A stretch of 64,000 nt of DNA from Antedon mediterranea (GCF_964355755.1 NC_092680.1:10393001-10457000), one strand, 5' to 3'; shown: positions 41,860 through 54,905, numbered from the stretch's first letter. The notes: generated by a model from the sequence alone, not told the origin. Translations and numbers: made by a program.

Positions 41860-42090
41860 GTGTTAACATCATCTTATAGAGCCATAGTCAAAAATAAAAA
41901 GGTATGTATGTGCATAAATGGCAATATTACAGCATACTTTTTGAATTTTAAAAAGTGGAAATTTTGGCAATTTTTCGAAAAAATTCCTATGGTTCCCAGC
42001 AGGAAAAATCTTCGCAAAAATGGCCAAATTTCAACCCTTTTATTTTTTGACATAACTAGTTACTATGGCTCTATAAGATGATGTTAACAC
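41860..42090. mobile_element. MITE-like unit bounded by perfect 28-bp inverted repeats
   Basis: GTGTTAACATCATCTTATAG... (41860-41887) is the exact inverse of 42063-42090, which is the standard landmark of every satellite-2 monomer. Pairing continues as TCAAAAATAAAAAGG after a 12-base gap on the left arm. The inside is a normal satellite-2 monomer. The unit therefore looks like a complete small transposon and its interior plus right end like the building block of the array. Confidence 0.65.
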
Positions 42091-44911
42091 AATATATTTG
42101 CATAAATGGAAATATTATAGCATAATTATAGAATTTTAAAAATTGGAAATTTTGGCCCTTTTTCAAAAAAATTCCTATGGTCCCCGACATTTTCGAAAAT
42201 TGGCAAAATGTTAACCCTTTTATTTTTTGACATAAGTAGTTACGATGGCTCTATAAGATGATGTTAACACAATATATGTCCATAAATGGCAAAATTATAG
42301 CATAATTATTTAATTTTAAAAAGTGGAAAATTTTTTCGATTTTCGACCCTTTTATATTTTGACATAAGTAGTTGCTATGGCTCTACAAGATGATGTCAGC
42401 ACAATATATGTGCATAAATGGCAATATTATAGCATAATTTTTGAATTTTAAAAAGTGGAAATTTTAGTCATTTTTCGAAAAAATTCCTATGTCCCCCCCC
42501 CCCACAGAAATTTTCGCAAAAATGGCCAAATTTTTACCATTTTATTTTTTGACATAACTAGTTACTATGGCTCTATAAGATGATGGTAGCACAATATATT
42601 TGTAAAAATGGCAATATTATAGCATAATTATTGAATTTTAAAAAGTGAGAATTTTGGCCATTTTTCGACCCTTTTATTTTTTTTTTACATAACTAGCTGC
42701 TATGTCTCTATAAGATGATGTTAACACAATATATTTGCATAAATGTCAATATTATAGCATAATTATTGAATTTTAAAAAGTGGAGATTTTGGAAATTTTT
42801 CGAAAAAATTCCTATGGTCCCCAGCAGGGAATTTTTAGAAAAATGGCAAAATTTTGATCCTTTTATTTTTTGACATAACTAGTTACTATGGCTCTATAAG
42901 CACAATATATTTGCATAAATGGCAATATTATAGCATAATTTTATAATTTAAAAAATTGGAAATTTTTGCCATTTTTCGAAAAAATTCCTATGGTCCCCCA
43001 GCAGGAAAATTTTCGAAAAATGGCCAAATTTTGAACCTTTTATTTTTCACATAACTTGTTACTATGGCTCTATAAGATGATGTTAGCACAATATATGCGC
43101 ATAAATGGCAATATTATAGAATTTTGAAAATGGGAAATTTGTGCCATTTTTCGAAAAAAATTTCTATGGTCCCCCGCAGAAAAATTTTCCCAAAAATGGC
43201 CAAACTTCAAACCTTTTATTAGTCGCGTGGACGCGACTCTACAGTTCACTATGTCGGTCGGTCTGTCGGTCTGTCTGTCGGTCCGGTATCACTTTGCGTT
43301 TTATCGCTTTTCTGTACTTTTTGAACTGTTTTGATGTACAGAAAAGTTTTAAAGTACATTACTTTTTGAAAGTTCATTTATTTCTGAGAGCACGCATCTT
43401 ATTGTTGTTGGCCTTGTTTTTTGACATAACGAGTTACTATGGCTCTATAAGATGATGTTAACACAATATATGTGCATAAATGGCAATATTATAGCCTAAT
43501 TATAGAATTTAAAAAGGTGGAAATTTTGGTCGTTTTTTAAAAAAATCGTATGGTCCCCCGCAGGGAAATTGTCGCAAAAATGGCGAAATTTCAAACCTTT
43601 TATTTTTTTGACATAACTAGTTACTATGGCTCTATAAGTTGATGTTTACACAACATATGTGCATAAATGGCAATATTATAGTCTAATTATTGAATTTTAA
43701 AAGGTGGAAATTTTGGTCATTTTGCGAAAAAATTCATGTGGTCCCCCGCAGGGAAATTTTCGAAAAAAAGCAAAATTTCGACCCTTTTATTTTTTGACAT
43801 AACTAGTTACTCTGGCTGTATAAGATGATGTTAGCACAATATATTTGCATAAATGGCAATATTATAGCATAATTATTGAATTTTAAAAAGTGGGAATTTT
43901 TGCCATTTTTGGAAAAAATTCCTATGGTCCACCGCAGGAAAATTTTCTAAAAATGGCCAAATTTCGACCCTTTTATTTTTTGACATAACTAGTTACTATG
44001 GCTCTATAAGATGATGTTAACACAATATATGTCCATAAATGGCAAAATTATAGCATAATTATTTAATTTTAAAAAGTGTAACATTTTTGCCATTTTCGAC
44101 CCTTTTATATTTTGACATAAGTAGTTGCTATGGCTGTATAAGATGATCTCAGCACAATATATGTGCATAAATGGCAATATTATAGCATAATTTTTGAATT
44201 TTAAAAAGTGGAAATTTTAGTCATTTTTCGAAAAAAATCCTATGGGAAATTTTCGCAAAGATGGCCAAATTTTAACACTTTTATTTTTTGACATAACTAG
44301 TTACTATGAATCTATAAGATGATGTTAGCACAATATATTTGCAAAAATGGCAATATTATAGCATAATTATTGAATTTTAAAAAGTGGGAATTTTGGCCAT
44401 TTTTCGACCCTTTTATTTTTTTGACATAACTAGCTGCTATGTCTCTATAAGATGATGTTAACACAATATATTTGCATAAATGCCAATATTATAGCATAAT
44501 TATTGAATTTTAAAAAGTGAAAATTTTGGACATTTTTCGAAACAAAATTCTATGGTCCCCCGCAGGGAAATTTTCGAAAAATGGCCAAATTTTGATCCTT
44601 TTATTTTTTGACATAACTAGTTACTATGGCTCTATAATATATGTGCATAAATGGCAATATTATAGCATAATTTTTGAATTTTAAAAAGTGAAAATTTTAG
44701 TCATTTTTCGAAAAAAATCCTATGGGAAATTTTCTCAAAGATGGCCAAATTTTAACACTTTTATTTTTTGACATAACTAGTTACTATGAATCTATAAGAT
44801 GATGTTAGCACAATATATTTGCAAAAATGGCAATATTATAGCATAATTATTGAATTTTAAAAAGTGGGAATTTTGGCCATTTTTCGACCCTTTTATTTTT
44901 TTGACATAACT
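42063..44911 (+). repeat. Satellite 2, segment I
   Basis: Tandem monomers carrying GGCTCTATAAGATGATGTTA, CATAAATGGCAATATTATAG, TTTTAAAAAGTGGAAATTTT and TTTTGACATAACTAGTTAC. Long monomers (about 180-190 bp) hold a hairpin: TTGGCCATTTTTCGAAAA paired with TTTTCGAAAAATGGCCAA around a loop TATGGTCCCCCGCAGG. Short ones (about 130-145 bp) lack one arm and the loop. The array stops at GACATAACT. Confidence 0.9.
43218..43428. repeat. Insertion in satellite 2 with AGTCGCGTGGACGCGACT start
   Basis: About 210 bp interrupt a monomer between CAAACCTTTTATT and TTTTTTGACATAAC. It starts with an 8-bp inverted repeat (AGTCGCGT-GG-ACGCGACT) followed by CTACAGTTCACTATGTCGG and ends GTTGTTGGCCTTG. Related copies sit at the same monomer position at 54092 and 54438. 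Frames reading SLCRSVCRSVCRS come from the CGGTCTGT repeats and are not genes. Confidence 0.7.
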
Positions 44912-45007
44912 CACACTCAATTCACCAGGGACAAAAAGTAGTGAGCCCTCTATCGGCAGCGAATCGTTTTTGCACACGAGACAGCGTTGACAATTACCCG
45001 GAAGCAA

Positions 45008-47424
45008 CTTTGTTTTGAAAAGTAAATCTTAGGTTTTTGCAAACTGGCCAATTGGAACTTTTGGTTTTATTTACTAATGAATAATTCATGAAAACCTTTG
45101 AAGAGGCATCTACGAACCACGTGATATTGTTTTTTAATCGACGAACCCATTATATTTGTGTGAAACAAGGGTGAATTACACCGATGTTTTTTAAACAATT
45201 TTAGGCTATTCGAATGTTAAAATGTTGTCTAATTTGTTGACGCTGTAATAAAACAACGCATTTTTTTGAGAAGGTGGGTTTTATAGTTTCTGAATATTTG
45301 ATTTTTCAATAGTAGTTAATAAAAAAATCTCGTTGGGGTTATTTTTTATTTTTTTTTAATGGCTGCTTAAACATGTGCCTTCTTGGGTATTTCACTATTG
45401 AAAATGGAACACATGGTTGTAGCTAAAATCATTTTTTACGCCATAAGATAAAAAATGTGGTTTTGTAAATTGTGTACAGCCAAATCAAAACCAGGCATTT
45501 GTCGTAAATGTGACATTTTGAGTTTTCAAGATATTTGTACAGAGCACATAATTTGCTTTAAAATACTGAAAAAATTATTCAATTTGGTCAAGTATTTTTA
45601 GAGTTATGATACAATAAGTAAAGAAATACAAGTAAGAATTCATTTTTATTTAGCAGTGAAAAATGCATTCAAAGATAAACAATAGTTCAAACAGGAAGTT
45701 TAAATGTGCTGGCAGACAGCGACTCATGTTCACCTTGACAACGCTAACTTCTAGTATACCTATGGCTTTGAAATTTAGCACAAATGTAACTAATACATTG
45801 TTCTATAATCATTGAAATTTTCAAAGAAATCCATTAACATTAACATTGTCAAATGAGACTTCAAATAACAACATACGTTAGTAAACTTTTTTTACTAAAC
45901 TTATGTTATGTGTGAGGCTTGTAATAACTATAAATAAGTACTGTACTATTAATATTAATAAAGTGACAATAAAAATACAACACATAGAAATGAACCAAAA
46001 TTAATGATACACAGACAGTTGATTGTGTTTGATGTGTTTAAATTTATTTACAATTGGTACACTTTAAATTATAACATTTTGGTCATTTCAGGCTGCGTGT
46101 TACAACAACAGTATTATCATCTTTTGTGCCGGGTCATTTAAATACATACATATTTTTCGATACAATTATTTCACGGTTTTATTCAGGGTTACGTTGCATA
46201 ATAGAATACATGTGTCATGTATCATCAGAATCAAAGTCATTTTTGTAAAGTTATATTAAGCAGCGTATCACCACCATTATTGGAGTTCTTTGAGAAGAGA
46301 AAGTAGGCCTAGCAACAGCATCACCACCACTGTCAAAACTATTGGTATATACATTACAGTATTACCAATCAAGATCTGAAAACAGAATGAAAAATTAAAT
46401 TAAACTTTTTTAAACACATTTAAAAATCATTTTTTTTGGGGTAGGCCTAGACCAAGGTAGGCTAGGTGGTTTTACTAGGCTAACTTGAAGTACTAAGCTG
46501 GCATACAGTTCATCTCTTATCTTATGCCTAGGCTAGGCCTAATATTTTGATCAAAAGTGTTTCTGTGTTCACCAAACTGAGTGTGTCGCGCTAGAAAGTC
46601 ATTTCGTACTTTCTAACCTCTTGTTGTTTATGATTCGCTAGTGAAGCCAATATTTCTACTTTTCATATTATATAAATCATTAAACTATTCTATGTTGTTT
46701 TATTATTATCTAGGATGCATAAATAGCAAGTATGAATTAATATTGAATGTTTTTTACAGTAAGAAAGTTTTGTTAAAACCTTACCGCTTCCTCAGTGTAC
46801 TTTGAATAGCTGTTAAAGGCAAATATAACGCTTCAATGACTTGAGCCACTCTGTTAGCCAATCAAATTGCCTGTTTCAGGATTCCGTAGCAACAAGACTG
46901 GTTTGCTTTTACCAAAAGGTTATTAAAGAATGTGTTTGATTGGCTATACGATTATTTTACATGACCTACAACCTTTATCTTTGGAAAGATTTTTTCACAA
47001 GCTTTCTAAAAATACCACACATTAAGGGGTCTTCTCATAATCAAAGAGGTAAAAGTTGGTTAGAAATAGACACAAATTACAGAATAGAACTTGATTTTTT
47101 CACCAAAGACGAAAAAGGGGGTCTCATTAAAATGTTATTTTCATTGATTTATACTTATAATTTCTTTAAAATACATAGATTTTTGGAATCTACGGTAAAT
47201 TTTCTGTAAGATTATTTAAAAAACTAAAAATGGTCAAGATATAGGTTTTACACATTCAGAAGCATTTTACAGAAATCCCTTGCTGCCGACAAACGCCTGG
47301 TTTTGGTTTGGCGGTACACAATTAATAAGGGCAACATATAATATATAGGAAAGCTGTTTTAAATGATAAAACTCTACAAAGCCTCTTTGTTTTATTTATA
47401 AATCAATATAGTCTAGGCCTAGTA
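45008..47424. other. No gene seen
   Basis: This is the left part of the island. It is AT-rich with scattered TAGGCCTA (46304, 46442, 46534, 47414) and no frame with recognisable content or a believable exon chain. Confidence 0.45.
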
Positions 47425-48151
47425 ATAACAATCTGTTCTTGAATGTATCTAAGACTAAAGAAATGGTTGTTGATTTCCGTAAATCACTTAATGTCAAATA
47501 TCCAATATTTATTAATGGTATATCAGTTGAGTTTGTAGAAGAATTTAAATTCTTGGGTATTTATATTTCAAATGATCTGAAGTGGCATATTAACACACGT
47601 AACATTATTAGAAAGGCCCAAAGAAGAATCTACTTCCTACGTAGACTTAAATCATTTGGTATAAACTCTGTAATAATGTCGTCCTTCTATAGGTCAGTTA
47701 TAGAGAGTGTAATAACGTATTCTTTAACGGTATGGTTCGGTAGCGCTACCGAAAATGAAAAGCGTGACCTAAATAGAATAGTCAAGACCGCATCGCGTAT
47801 AATTGGATCTACACAACTGCCTTTGGAGAACATATTTTCGGATCGTCTTCTGAAAAAGGCAGTGGCTATCAAAGATGATCATTTTCATCCGGCCTCTAGT
47901 ATGTTCCAGTTGATGCGCAGCGGTCGGCGATTTCGTTCTATTAAGGCCAATAAGGCACGATTTACAAATAGTTTCTTTCCAGGATCTATTAGAGCCTTAA
48001 ATATGATGTAGACTTTTTTTTGTAATGTTCTTGTTTTTTGAGTTCGTGTTGTGTCCGTTGGATATTGTGCTCCGCCAACAGAGCAAACAGAATTTCTATG
48101 TTTTTCCTAAAACAAATGATAATAAATGATACTTGACTTGACTTGACTTGA
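47425..48151 (+). mobile_element. L2-like LINE, 3' end only
   Basis: A 5'-truncated LINE with the end of ORF2, a short 3' UTR and a tail of (ACTTG)n units (GATACTTGACTTGACTTGAC, up to 48151). Such pentamer tails instead of poly(A) are characteristic of L2-type LINEs. The left border is approximate. Confidence 0.75.
47439..48011 (+). pseudogene. L2-like LINE ORF2, C-terminal fragment
   Basis: 190 residues from just after the RT catalytic box to the stop: NVSKTKEMVVDFRKS, VEEFKFLGIYISNDLKWH, KAQRRIYFLRRLKSFG, YRSVIESVITYSLTVWFGS and RIVKTASRIIG. This is the thumb and C-terminal part common to L2/Maui-type LINEs. The frame is clean but lacks endonuclease and palm. ATG 47439 lies within the domain and is not a native start. 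Confidence 0.8.
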
Positions 48152-49781
48152 CAGTAGGAGAGCCAGGCTTTAGCCGATAATAGTGGGGTAGTGCGTGCAT
48201 TATTGGCGCGTGTTCATTGTCAGGCGCGCGTTGTTTATAGGCCTAAGAAAATAAGAATAAATATACACATATAATTAAATAATGATTATTATTAATTGAA
48301 TGTTTTGTGTTTTTTTTACAGACCCCAGAGGATTGTTCTACATACTTCAATACAAATAGCATTAAATCAACAACAATTTCTTATGAGTCATATTAATTTA
48401 CCTCTGGCATATAATGTGAAAAAGCACTATTAATACTGTAATTATTGATATTTATAGATGTATTGCCAAAGAGACATTTATTTTTTAAAAACTTTAACTT
48501 ATCCTAATTTACTTATTTAAAGGTTCAAATGGCGGTTGGTTGTTGTGCAGTAGTTTAATAAAGTTTAAATGTACATTTCAAATCGGCAAATAAATAATGA
48601 TAATAGGCCTACTACAGTAATAGTAAATCTTTTGAAGATTAGGCTTAGTACAAAAAATGTTAGCTAAGTTCATGTAGAAAACTTGTTGTCTGATTTTTAA
48701 GGTGCAATTTGTGATAATATTAAAAGTTAAAATGTTAATTGGTGTGTATTTGTATTTCATTTATTGCTCCATTATTATAATAAAATAAAAAGCAGGGAAC
48801 CGTGAAATTTCATTTTAGCTCCGATAAAAAGTAAACATTTTCAGCATATACTTAAATCAATCATATGTTAGTGAAAGGTGACATTAACAGATTTATTATG
48901 AGATTACTAGTAAGCCTATTCATAAAAATATGACATTATATACTGTGTACATTAATTAATTAGCCTAGGCCTAACTAATTGACTGATTTTTCAGTATTTT
49001 ACCAAGTCAGCCGTTCAAGCATGCAAACAGTCCCCACTTCACACTAATCTTCATAATTATAAGAAAAATGAAAGTTGAGCACTTTATTTTAAAATTTATA
49101 TGCCCATATTATAAGATTCTGCATCATCCACTTAACAAGAACTAAAATTGAGAGCACAGTGATGGAGCGCATTTTCCGTCGTTCTCGTCGCCTAAGGAAA
49201 CGAGTATTCCAGCCTTGCCGCGTCTTCCTAGGCCTACGCGCACCGCACTTTCGCTCAAAATACACTATCTTCAACTCCTTATAGAATTTGTTTGAAAAAT
49301 AACCCCAAGCTTATATTTGGAAATCTTTGAAAATGCATATAAGACTATGTTATAGCATTTTCAGAATTTCATTTAAAAATTGCAAATTAATGTTAGCTAT
49401 TTTAACAAATTAGTTAGTTTTCACTTTTTTGTTTTCGCCGTATGACTCGCTTTGTTTACGTTTACACTTGGCTTAGACGTTTATCTTAGAATTCAAATAA
49501 ATTAATCCATAATCAACTAAAATTGCTATTGTTGTGGTTTTTGTTTAATATAAATGTTCTTTATTAAAAGAAATAAATCAAACAACAATATAATTTAATA
49601 TAAACCCGTTAAAAAGGAAATTTAGACAGCCTATAAAACACGGACTTCAGAACTCGCGTCGCTCGAAATGCTCGTTAACTTTCTATTTATAGCCAATCGA
49701 AAAAGGCTCCGGCTAACTTAAACAATGAAAACGGCTCTCGGAACACTTAATGTCCCATTTTCGCTGTTTGACGTGGATGTG
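48152..49781. other. No gene seen
   Basis: The right part of the island. It is AT-rich with four TAGGCCTA sites (48238, 48604, 48966, 49229) and a purine-rich stretch near 49050. No coding frame is convincing. Confidence 0.45.
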
Positions 49782-49787
49782 AACTAC

Positions 49788-52700
49788 CTGCTATGTCTCT
49801 ATAAGATGATGTTAACACAATATATTTGCATAAATGCCAATATTATAGGATAATTATTGAATTTTAAAAAGTGAAAATTTTAGACATTTTTCGAAACAAA
49901 ATTCTATGGTCCCCCGCAGGGAAATTTTCGAAAAATGGCCAAATTTTGATCCTTTTATTTTGTGACATAACTAGTTACTATGGCTCTATAAGATGATGTT
50001 AGCACAATATATGTCCATAAATGGCAATATTATAGCATACTTTTTTAATTTTAAACAATGGAAATTTTGAAAATTTTTCGAAAAAAAATCCTATGGTCCC
50101 CCGCAGGGACATTTTTCGAAAAATAGCCAAATTTCAACCCTTTTATTTTTTGATATAACTAGTATGGCCCTATAAGATGATGTTAACACAATATATGTGC
50201 ATAAATGGCAATATTATTGCCTAATTATAGAATTCTAAAAATTGGAAATTTTGGCCATTGTTCCAAAAAAAATCCTATGGTCCCTCGGAAGGAAATTTTC
50301 GCAAAAACGGCGAAATTTCAAACCTTTTATTTTTGACATAACTAGTTACTATGGCTCTATAAGATTATGTTAACACAATATATGTGCATAAATGGCAATA
50401 TTATAGCATAATTATTTAATTTAAAAAAGTGGAACATTTTTGTCCTTTTTCGACCCTGTATTTTTTGACATAAGTAGTTGCTATGTCTCTTTAAGATGAT
50501 GTTAGCACAATATGTGCATAAATGGATATATTATAGCCTAATTATTGAATTTTAAATGGTAGACATTTGGGTTACTTTTCGAAAAAATTCCTGTCGTCCC
50601 CTGAAGGGAAATTTTTCGGAAAATGGCGAAATTTCAAACCTTATATTTTTGACATAACTAGTTACTATGGCTCTATAAGATGATATTAACACAACATATG
50701 TGCATAAATGGCAATATTATAGTCTAATTATTGAATTTTGAAAGGTGGAAATTTTCGCCATTTTTCGAAAAAAATCGTATGGTCCCCCGCAGGGAAATTT
50801 TCGAAAAATGGCTAAATTTAGACCCTTTTATTTTTTGACATAACTAGTTACTATGGCTCTATAAGATGATGTTAGCACAATATATGTGCATAAATGGCAA
50901 TATTATAGCTTTTTTTTTTAATTTTAAAAAGTTGAAATTTTGGCCATTTTTCGATAAAAAATACCTATGGTCCCCCGCAGGAAAATTTTCGAAAAGTGGC
51001 AACATTTCGATCCTTTTATTTTTTGACATAACTAGTTACTATGGCTCTATAAGATGATGTTAACACAATATATGTGCATAAATGGATATATTATAGCCTA
51101 TTTATTGAATTTTAAATGGTAGACATTTTGGTTACTTTTCGAAAAAATTCCTGTAGTCCCCTCATGGGAAATTTTTCGGAAAATGGCCATTTTTTGACCC
51201 TTTTATTTTTTGACATAACTAGTTACTATATCTCTATAAGATGATGTTAACACAATATATGTACATAAATGGCAATATTATAGCATAATTATAGAATGTT
51301 TAAAAACGAAAATTTTGGTCATTTTTTTGAAAAAATTTATGTGGTCCCACAGAGGGAAATTTTCGAAAATTGGCAAAATTTCGACCCTTTTATTTTTTGA
51401 CATAACTAGTTACGATGGCTCTATAAGATGATGTTAACACAATATATGACCATAAATGGCAATATTATAGCATAATTATTTAATTTTAAAAAGTGGAAAA
51501 TTGTCGCCATTTTCGACGCTTTTATATTTTGACATAAGTAGGTTCTATGGCTCTATAAGATGATGTTAGCACAATATATGTGCATAAATGGCAATAATAT
51601 AGCATAATTTTCGAATTTTAAAAAGTGGAAATTGTAATCATTTTTCGAAAAAATTCCTATGGTTCCCCCTCCTCCCCCCCCCCAGGGAAATTTTCGCAAA
51701 AATGGCCAAATTTTAAGCCTTTTATTTTTTTACATAACTAGTTAATATGGCTCTATAAGATGATGTTAACATAATATATTTGCATAAATGCCAATATTAT
51801 AGCATAATTATTGCATTTTAAAAAGTGGAAATTTTATAAATTTTTCGAAAAAATTTCTATGGTTCCCAGCAGGGAAATTTTCGCAAAAATGGCCAAATTT
51901 CAACCCTTTTAATTTTTGACATAACTAGTTAATATGGCTCTATAAGATGATGTTAACACAATATATGTCCATAAATGACAAAATTATAGCATAATTATTT
52001 AATTTTAAAAAGTGTAAAATTTTTGCCATTTTCGACCCTTTGATATTTTGACATAAGTAGTTTCTATGGCTCTGTAAGATGATATCAGCACAATATGTGC
52101 ATAAATGACAATATTATAGCATAATTTTTGAATTTAAAAAAGTGGAAATTTTAGTCATTTTTCGAAAAAATTCCTATGGTCCCCCCAGGGAAATTTTCGC
52201 AAAAATGGCAAAATTTTAACCCTTTTATTTTTTGACATAACTAGTTACTATGGCTCTATAAGATGATGTTAGCACAATATAATTATTTGCAAAAATGGCA
52301 ATATTATAGCACAATTATTGAATTTTAAAAAGTGGGAATTTTGGCCATTTTTCGACCCTTTTATTTGTTTGACATAACTAGCTGCTATGTCTCTATAAGA
52401 TGATGTTAACACAATATATTTGCATAAATGACAATATTATAGCATAATTATTGAATTTTAAAAAGTGGAAATTTTGGTCATTTTTTTGAAAAAATTCATG
52501 TGGTCCCACAGAGGGAAATTTTCGAAAATTGGCAAAATTTCGACCTTTTTATTTTTTGACATAACTAGTTACGATGGCTCTATAAGATGATGTTAACACA
52601 ATATATGACCATAAATGGCAATATTATAGCATAATTATTTAATTTTAAAAAGTGGAAAATTGTCGCCATTTTCGACGCTTTTATATTTTGACATAAGTAG

Positions 52701-54905
52701 GTTCTATGGCTCTATAAGATGATGTTAGCACAATATATGTGCATAAATGGCAATAATATAGCATAATTTTCGAATTTTAAAAAGTGGAAATTGTAATCAT
52801 TTTTCGAAAAAATTCCTATGGTTCCCCCTCCTCCCCACCCCCCAGGGAAATTTTCGCAAAAATGGCCAAATTTTAAGCCTTTTATTTTTTTACATAACTA
52901 GTTAATATGGCTCTATAAGATGATGTTAACATAATATATTTGCATAAATGCCAATATTATAGCATAATTATTGCATTTTAAAAAGTGGAAATTTTATAAA
53001 TTTTTCGAAAAAATTCCTATGGTTCCCAGCAGGGAAATTTTCGCAAAAATGGCCAAATTTCAACCCTTTTATTTTTTGACATAACTAGTTAATATGGCTC
53101 TATAAGATGATGTTAACACAATATATGTCCATAAATGACAAAATTATAGCATAATTATTTAATTTTAAAAAGTGTAAAATTTTTGCCATTTTCGACCCTT
53201 TGATATTTTGACATAAGTAGTTGCTATGGCTCTGTAAAATGATGTCAGCACAATATGTGCATAAATGACAATATTATAGCATAATTTTTGAATTTAAAAA
53301 AGTGGAAATTTTAGTAATTTTTCGAAAAAATTCCTATGGTCCCCCCAGGGAAATTTTCGCAAAAATGGCCAAATTTTAACCCTTTTATTTTTTGACATAA
53401 CTAGTTACTATGGCTCTATAAGATGATGTTAGCACAATATAATTATTTGCAAAAATGGCAATATTATAGCATAATTATTGAATTTTAAAAAGTGGGATTT
53501 TTGGCCATTTTTCGACCCTTTTATTTGTTTGACATAACTAGCTGCTATGTCTCTATAAGATGATGTTAACACAATATATTTGCATAAATGACAATATTAT
53601 AGCATAATTATTGAATTTTAAAAAGTGGAAATTTTGGCCATTTTTCGAAAAAATTCCTATGGTCCCCGGGGAGCAGGGAAATTTTCAAAAAATGGCCACA
53701 TTTTGATCCTTTTATTTTGTGACATAACTAGTTACTATGGCTCTATAAGATAATGTTAGCACAATATATTTGCATAAATGGCAATATTATAGCATAATTT
53801 TTGAATTTTAAACTATGGAAATTTTGACCATTTTTCGAAAAAAAATCCTATGGTCCCCCGCAGGGAAATTGTTCGAAAAATGGCCAAATTTCGACCCTTT
53901 TATTTCTTGACATAACTAGTTACTATGGCTGTATAAGATGATGTTAACACAATATATGCGCATAAATGGCAATATTATAGACTAATTATAGAATTTTGAA
54001 AATTGGAAATTTTTGCCATTTATCGAAAGAATTTCTATGGTCCCCCGCAGGGAAATTTTCGCCAAAATGGCCAAACTTCAAACCTTTTATTAGTCGCGTG
54101 GACGCGACTCTACAGTTCACTATGTCGGTCGGTCCGGTATCACTTTGCGTTTTATCGCTTTTCTGTACTTTTTGAACTGTTTTGATGTACAGAAAAGTTT
54201 TAAAGTTCATTTATTTCTGAGAGCACGCAACTTATTGTTGTTGGCCTTGTTTTTTGACATAACGAGTTACTGTGGCTGTATAAGATGATGTTAACACAAT
54301 ATATGTGCATAAATGTCAATATTATAGGCTAATTATAGAATTTAAAAAGGTGGAAATTGTGGTCGTTTTCGAAAAAGATCGTATGGTCCCCCGCAGGGAA
54401 ATTTTCGCCAAAATGGCCAAACTTCAAACCTTTTATTAGTCGCGTGGACGCGACTCTACAGTTCACTATGTCGGTCGGTCCGGTATCACTTTGCGTTTTA
54501 TCGCTTTACTGTACTTTTTGAACTGTTTTGATGTACAGAAAAGTTTTAAAGTTCATTTATTTCAGAGAGCACGCAACTTATTGTTGTTGGCCTTGTTTTT
54601 TGACATAACGAGTTTCTGTGGCTGTATAAGATGATGTTAACACAATATATGTGCATAAATGGCAATATTATAGCCTAATTATAGAATTTAAAAAGGTGGA
54701 AATTGTGGTCGTTTTCGAAAAAAATCGTATGGTCCCCCGCAGGGAAATTGTCGCAAAAATGGCGAAATTTTTTATTTTTTGACATAACTAGTTACTATGG
54801 CTCTATAAGTTGATGTTTACACAACATATGTGCATAAATGGCAATATTATATTCTAATTATTGAATTTTAAAAGGTGAAAATTTTTGTTATTTTGCGAAA
54901 AAATT
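49788..54905 (+). repeat. Satellite 2, segment II
   Basis: Resumes in the same orientation and phase as segment I. Long and short monomers alternate. A higher-order repeat of about 1,159 bp is visible (GTGGTCCCAC at 51341 and 52500; the C-rich TTCCCCCTCCTCCCC at 51664 and 52823). Two further copies of the AGTCGCGTGGACGCGACT insertion lie at 54092 and 54438, 346 bp apart. It ends GCGAAAAAATTCCT, then the simple repeat starts. Confidence 0.9.

Larger units (their letters stand above)
44912..49781. other. Non-satellite island inside satellite 2, about 4.9 kb
   Basis: The satellite reads GACATAACT on the left and AACTACCTGCTATG on the right, where intact monomers have AACTAGCTGCTATG. AACT is therefore present on both sides, compatible with a 4-bp target duplication. 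The ends are CACACTC... and ...GGATGTG. Apart from one LINE tail no coding sequence is recognised; frames at 46940 and 49089 look accidental. TAGGCCTA occurs nine times. Confidence 0.5.

Noticed and set aside
43141-43455. Frame with SLCRSVCRSVCRS
   Set aside because: Produced by CGGTCTGT repeats within a satellite insertion.
46940-47209. 89-residue open frame in the island
   Set aside because: AT-rich, low complexity, no recognisable domain, no flanking exon signals.
49089-49274. 61-residue minus-strand frame with Arg-rich stretch
   Set aside because: Short, isolated, no homology that I recognise and no gene context.
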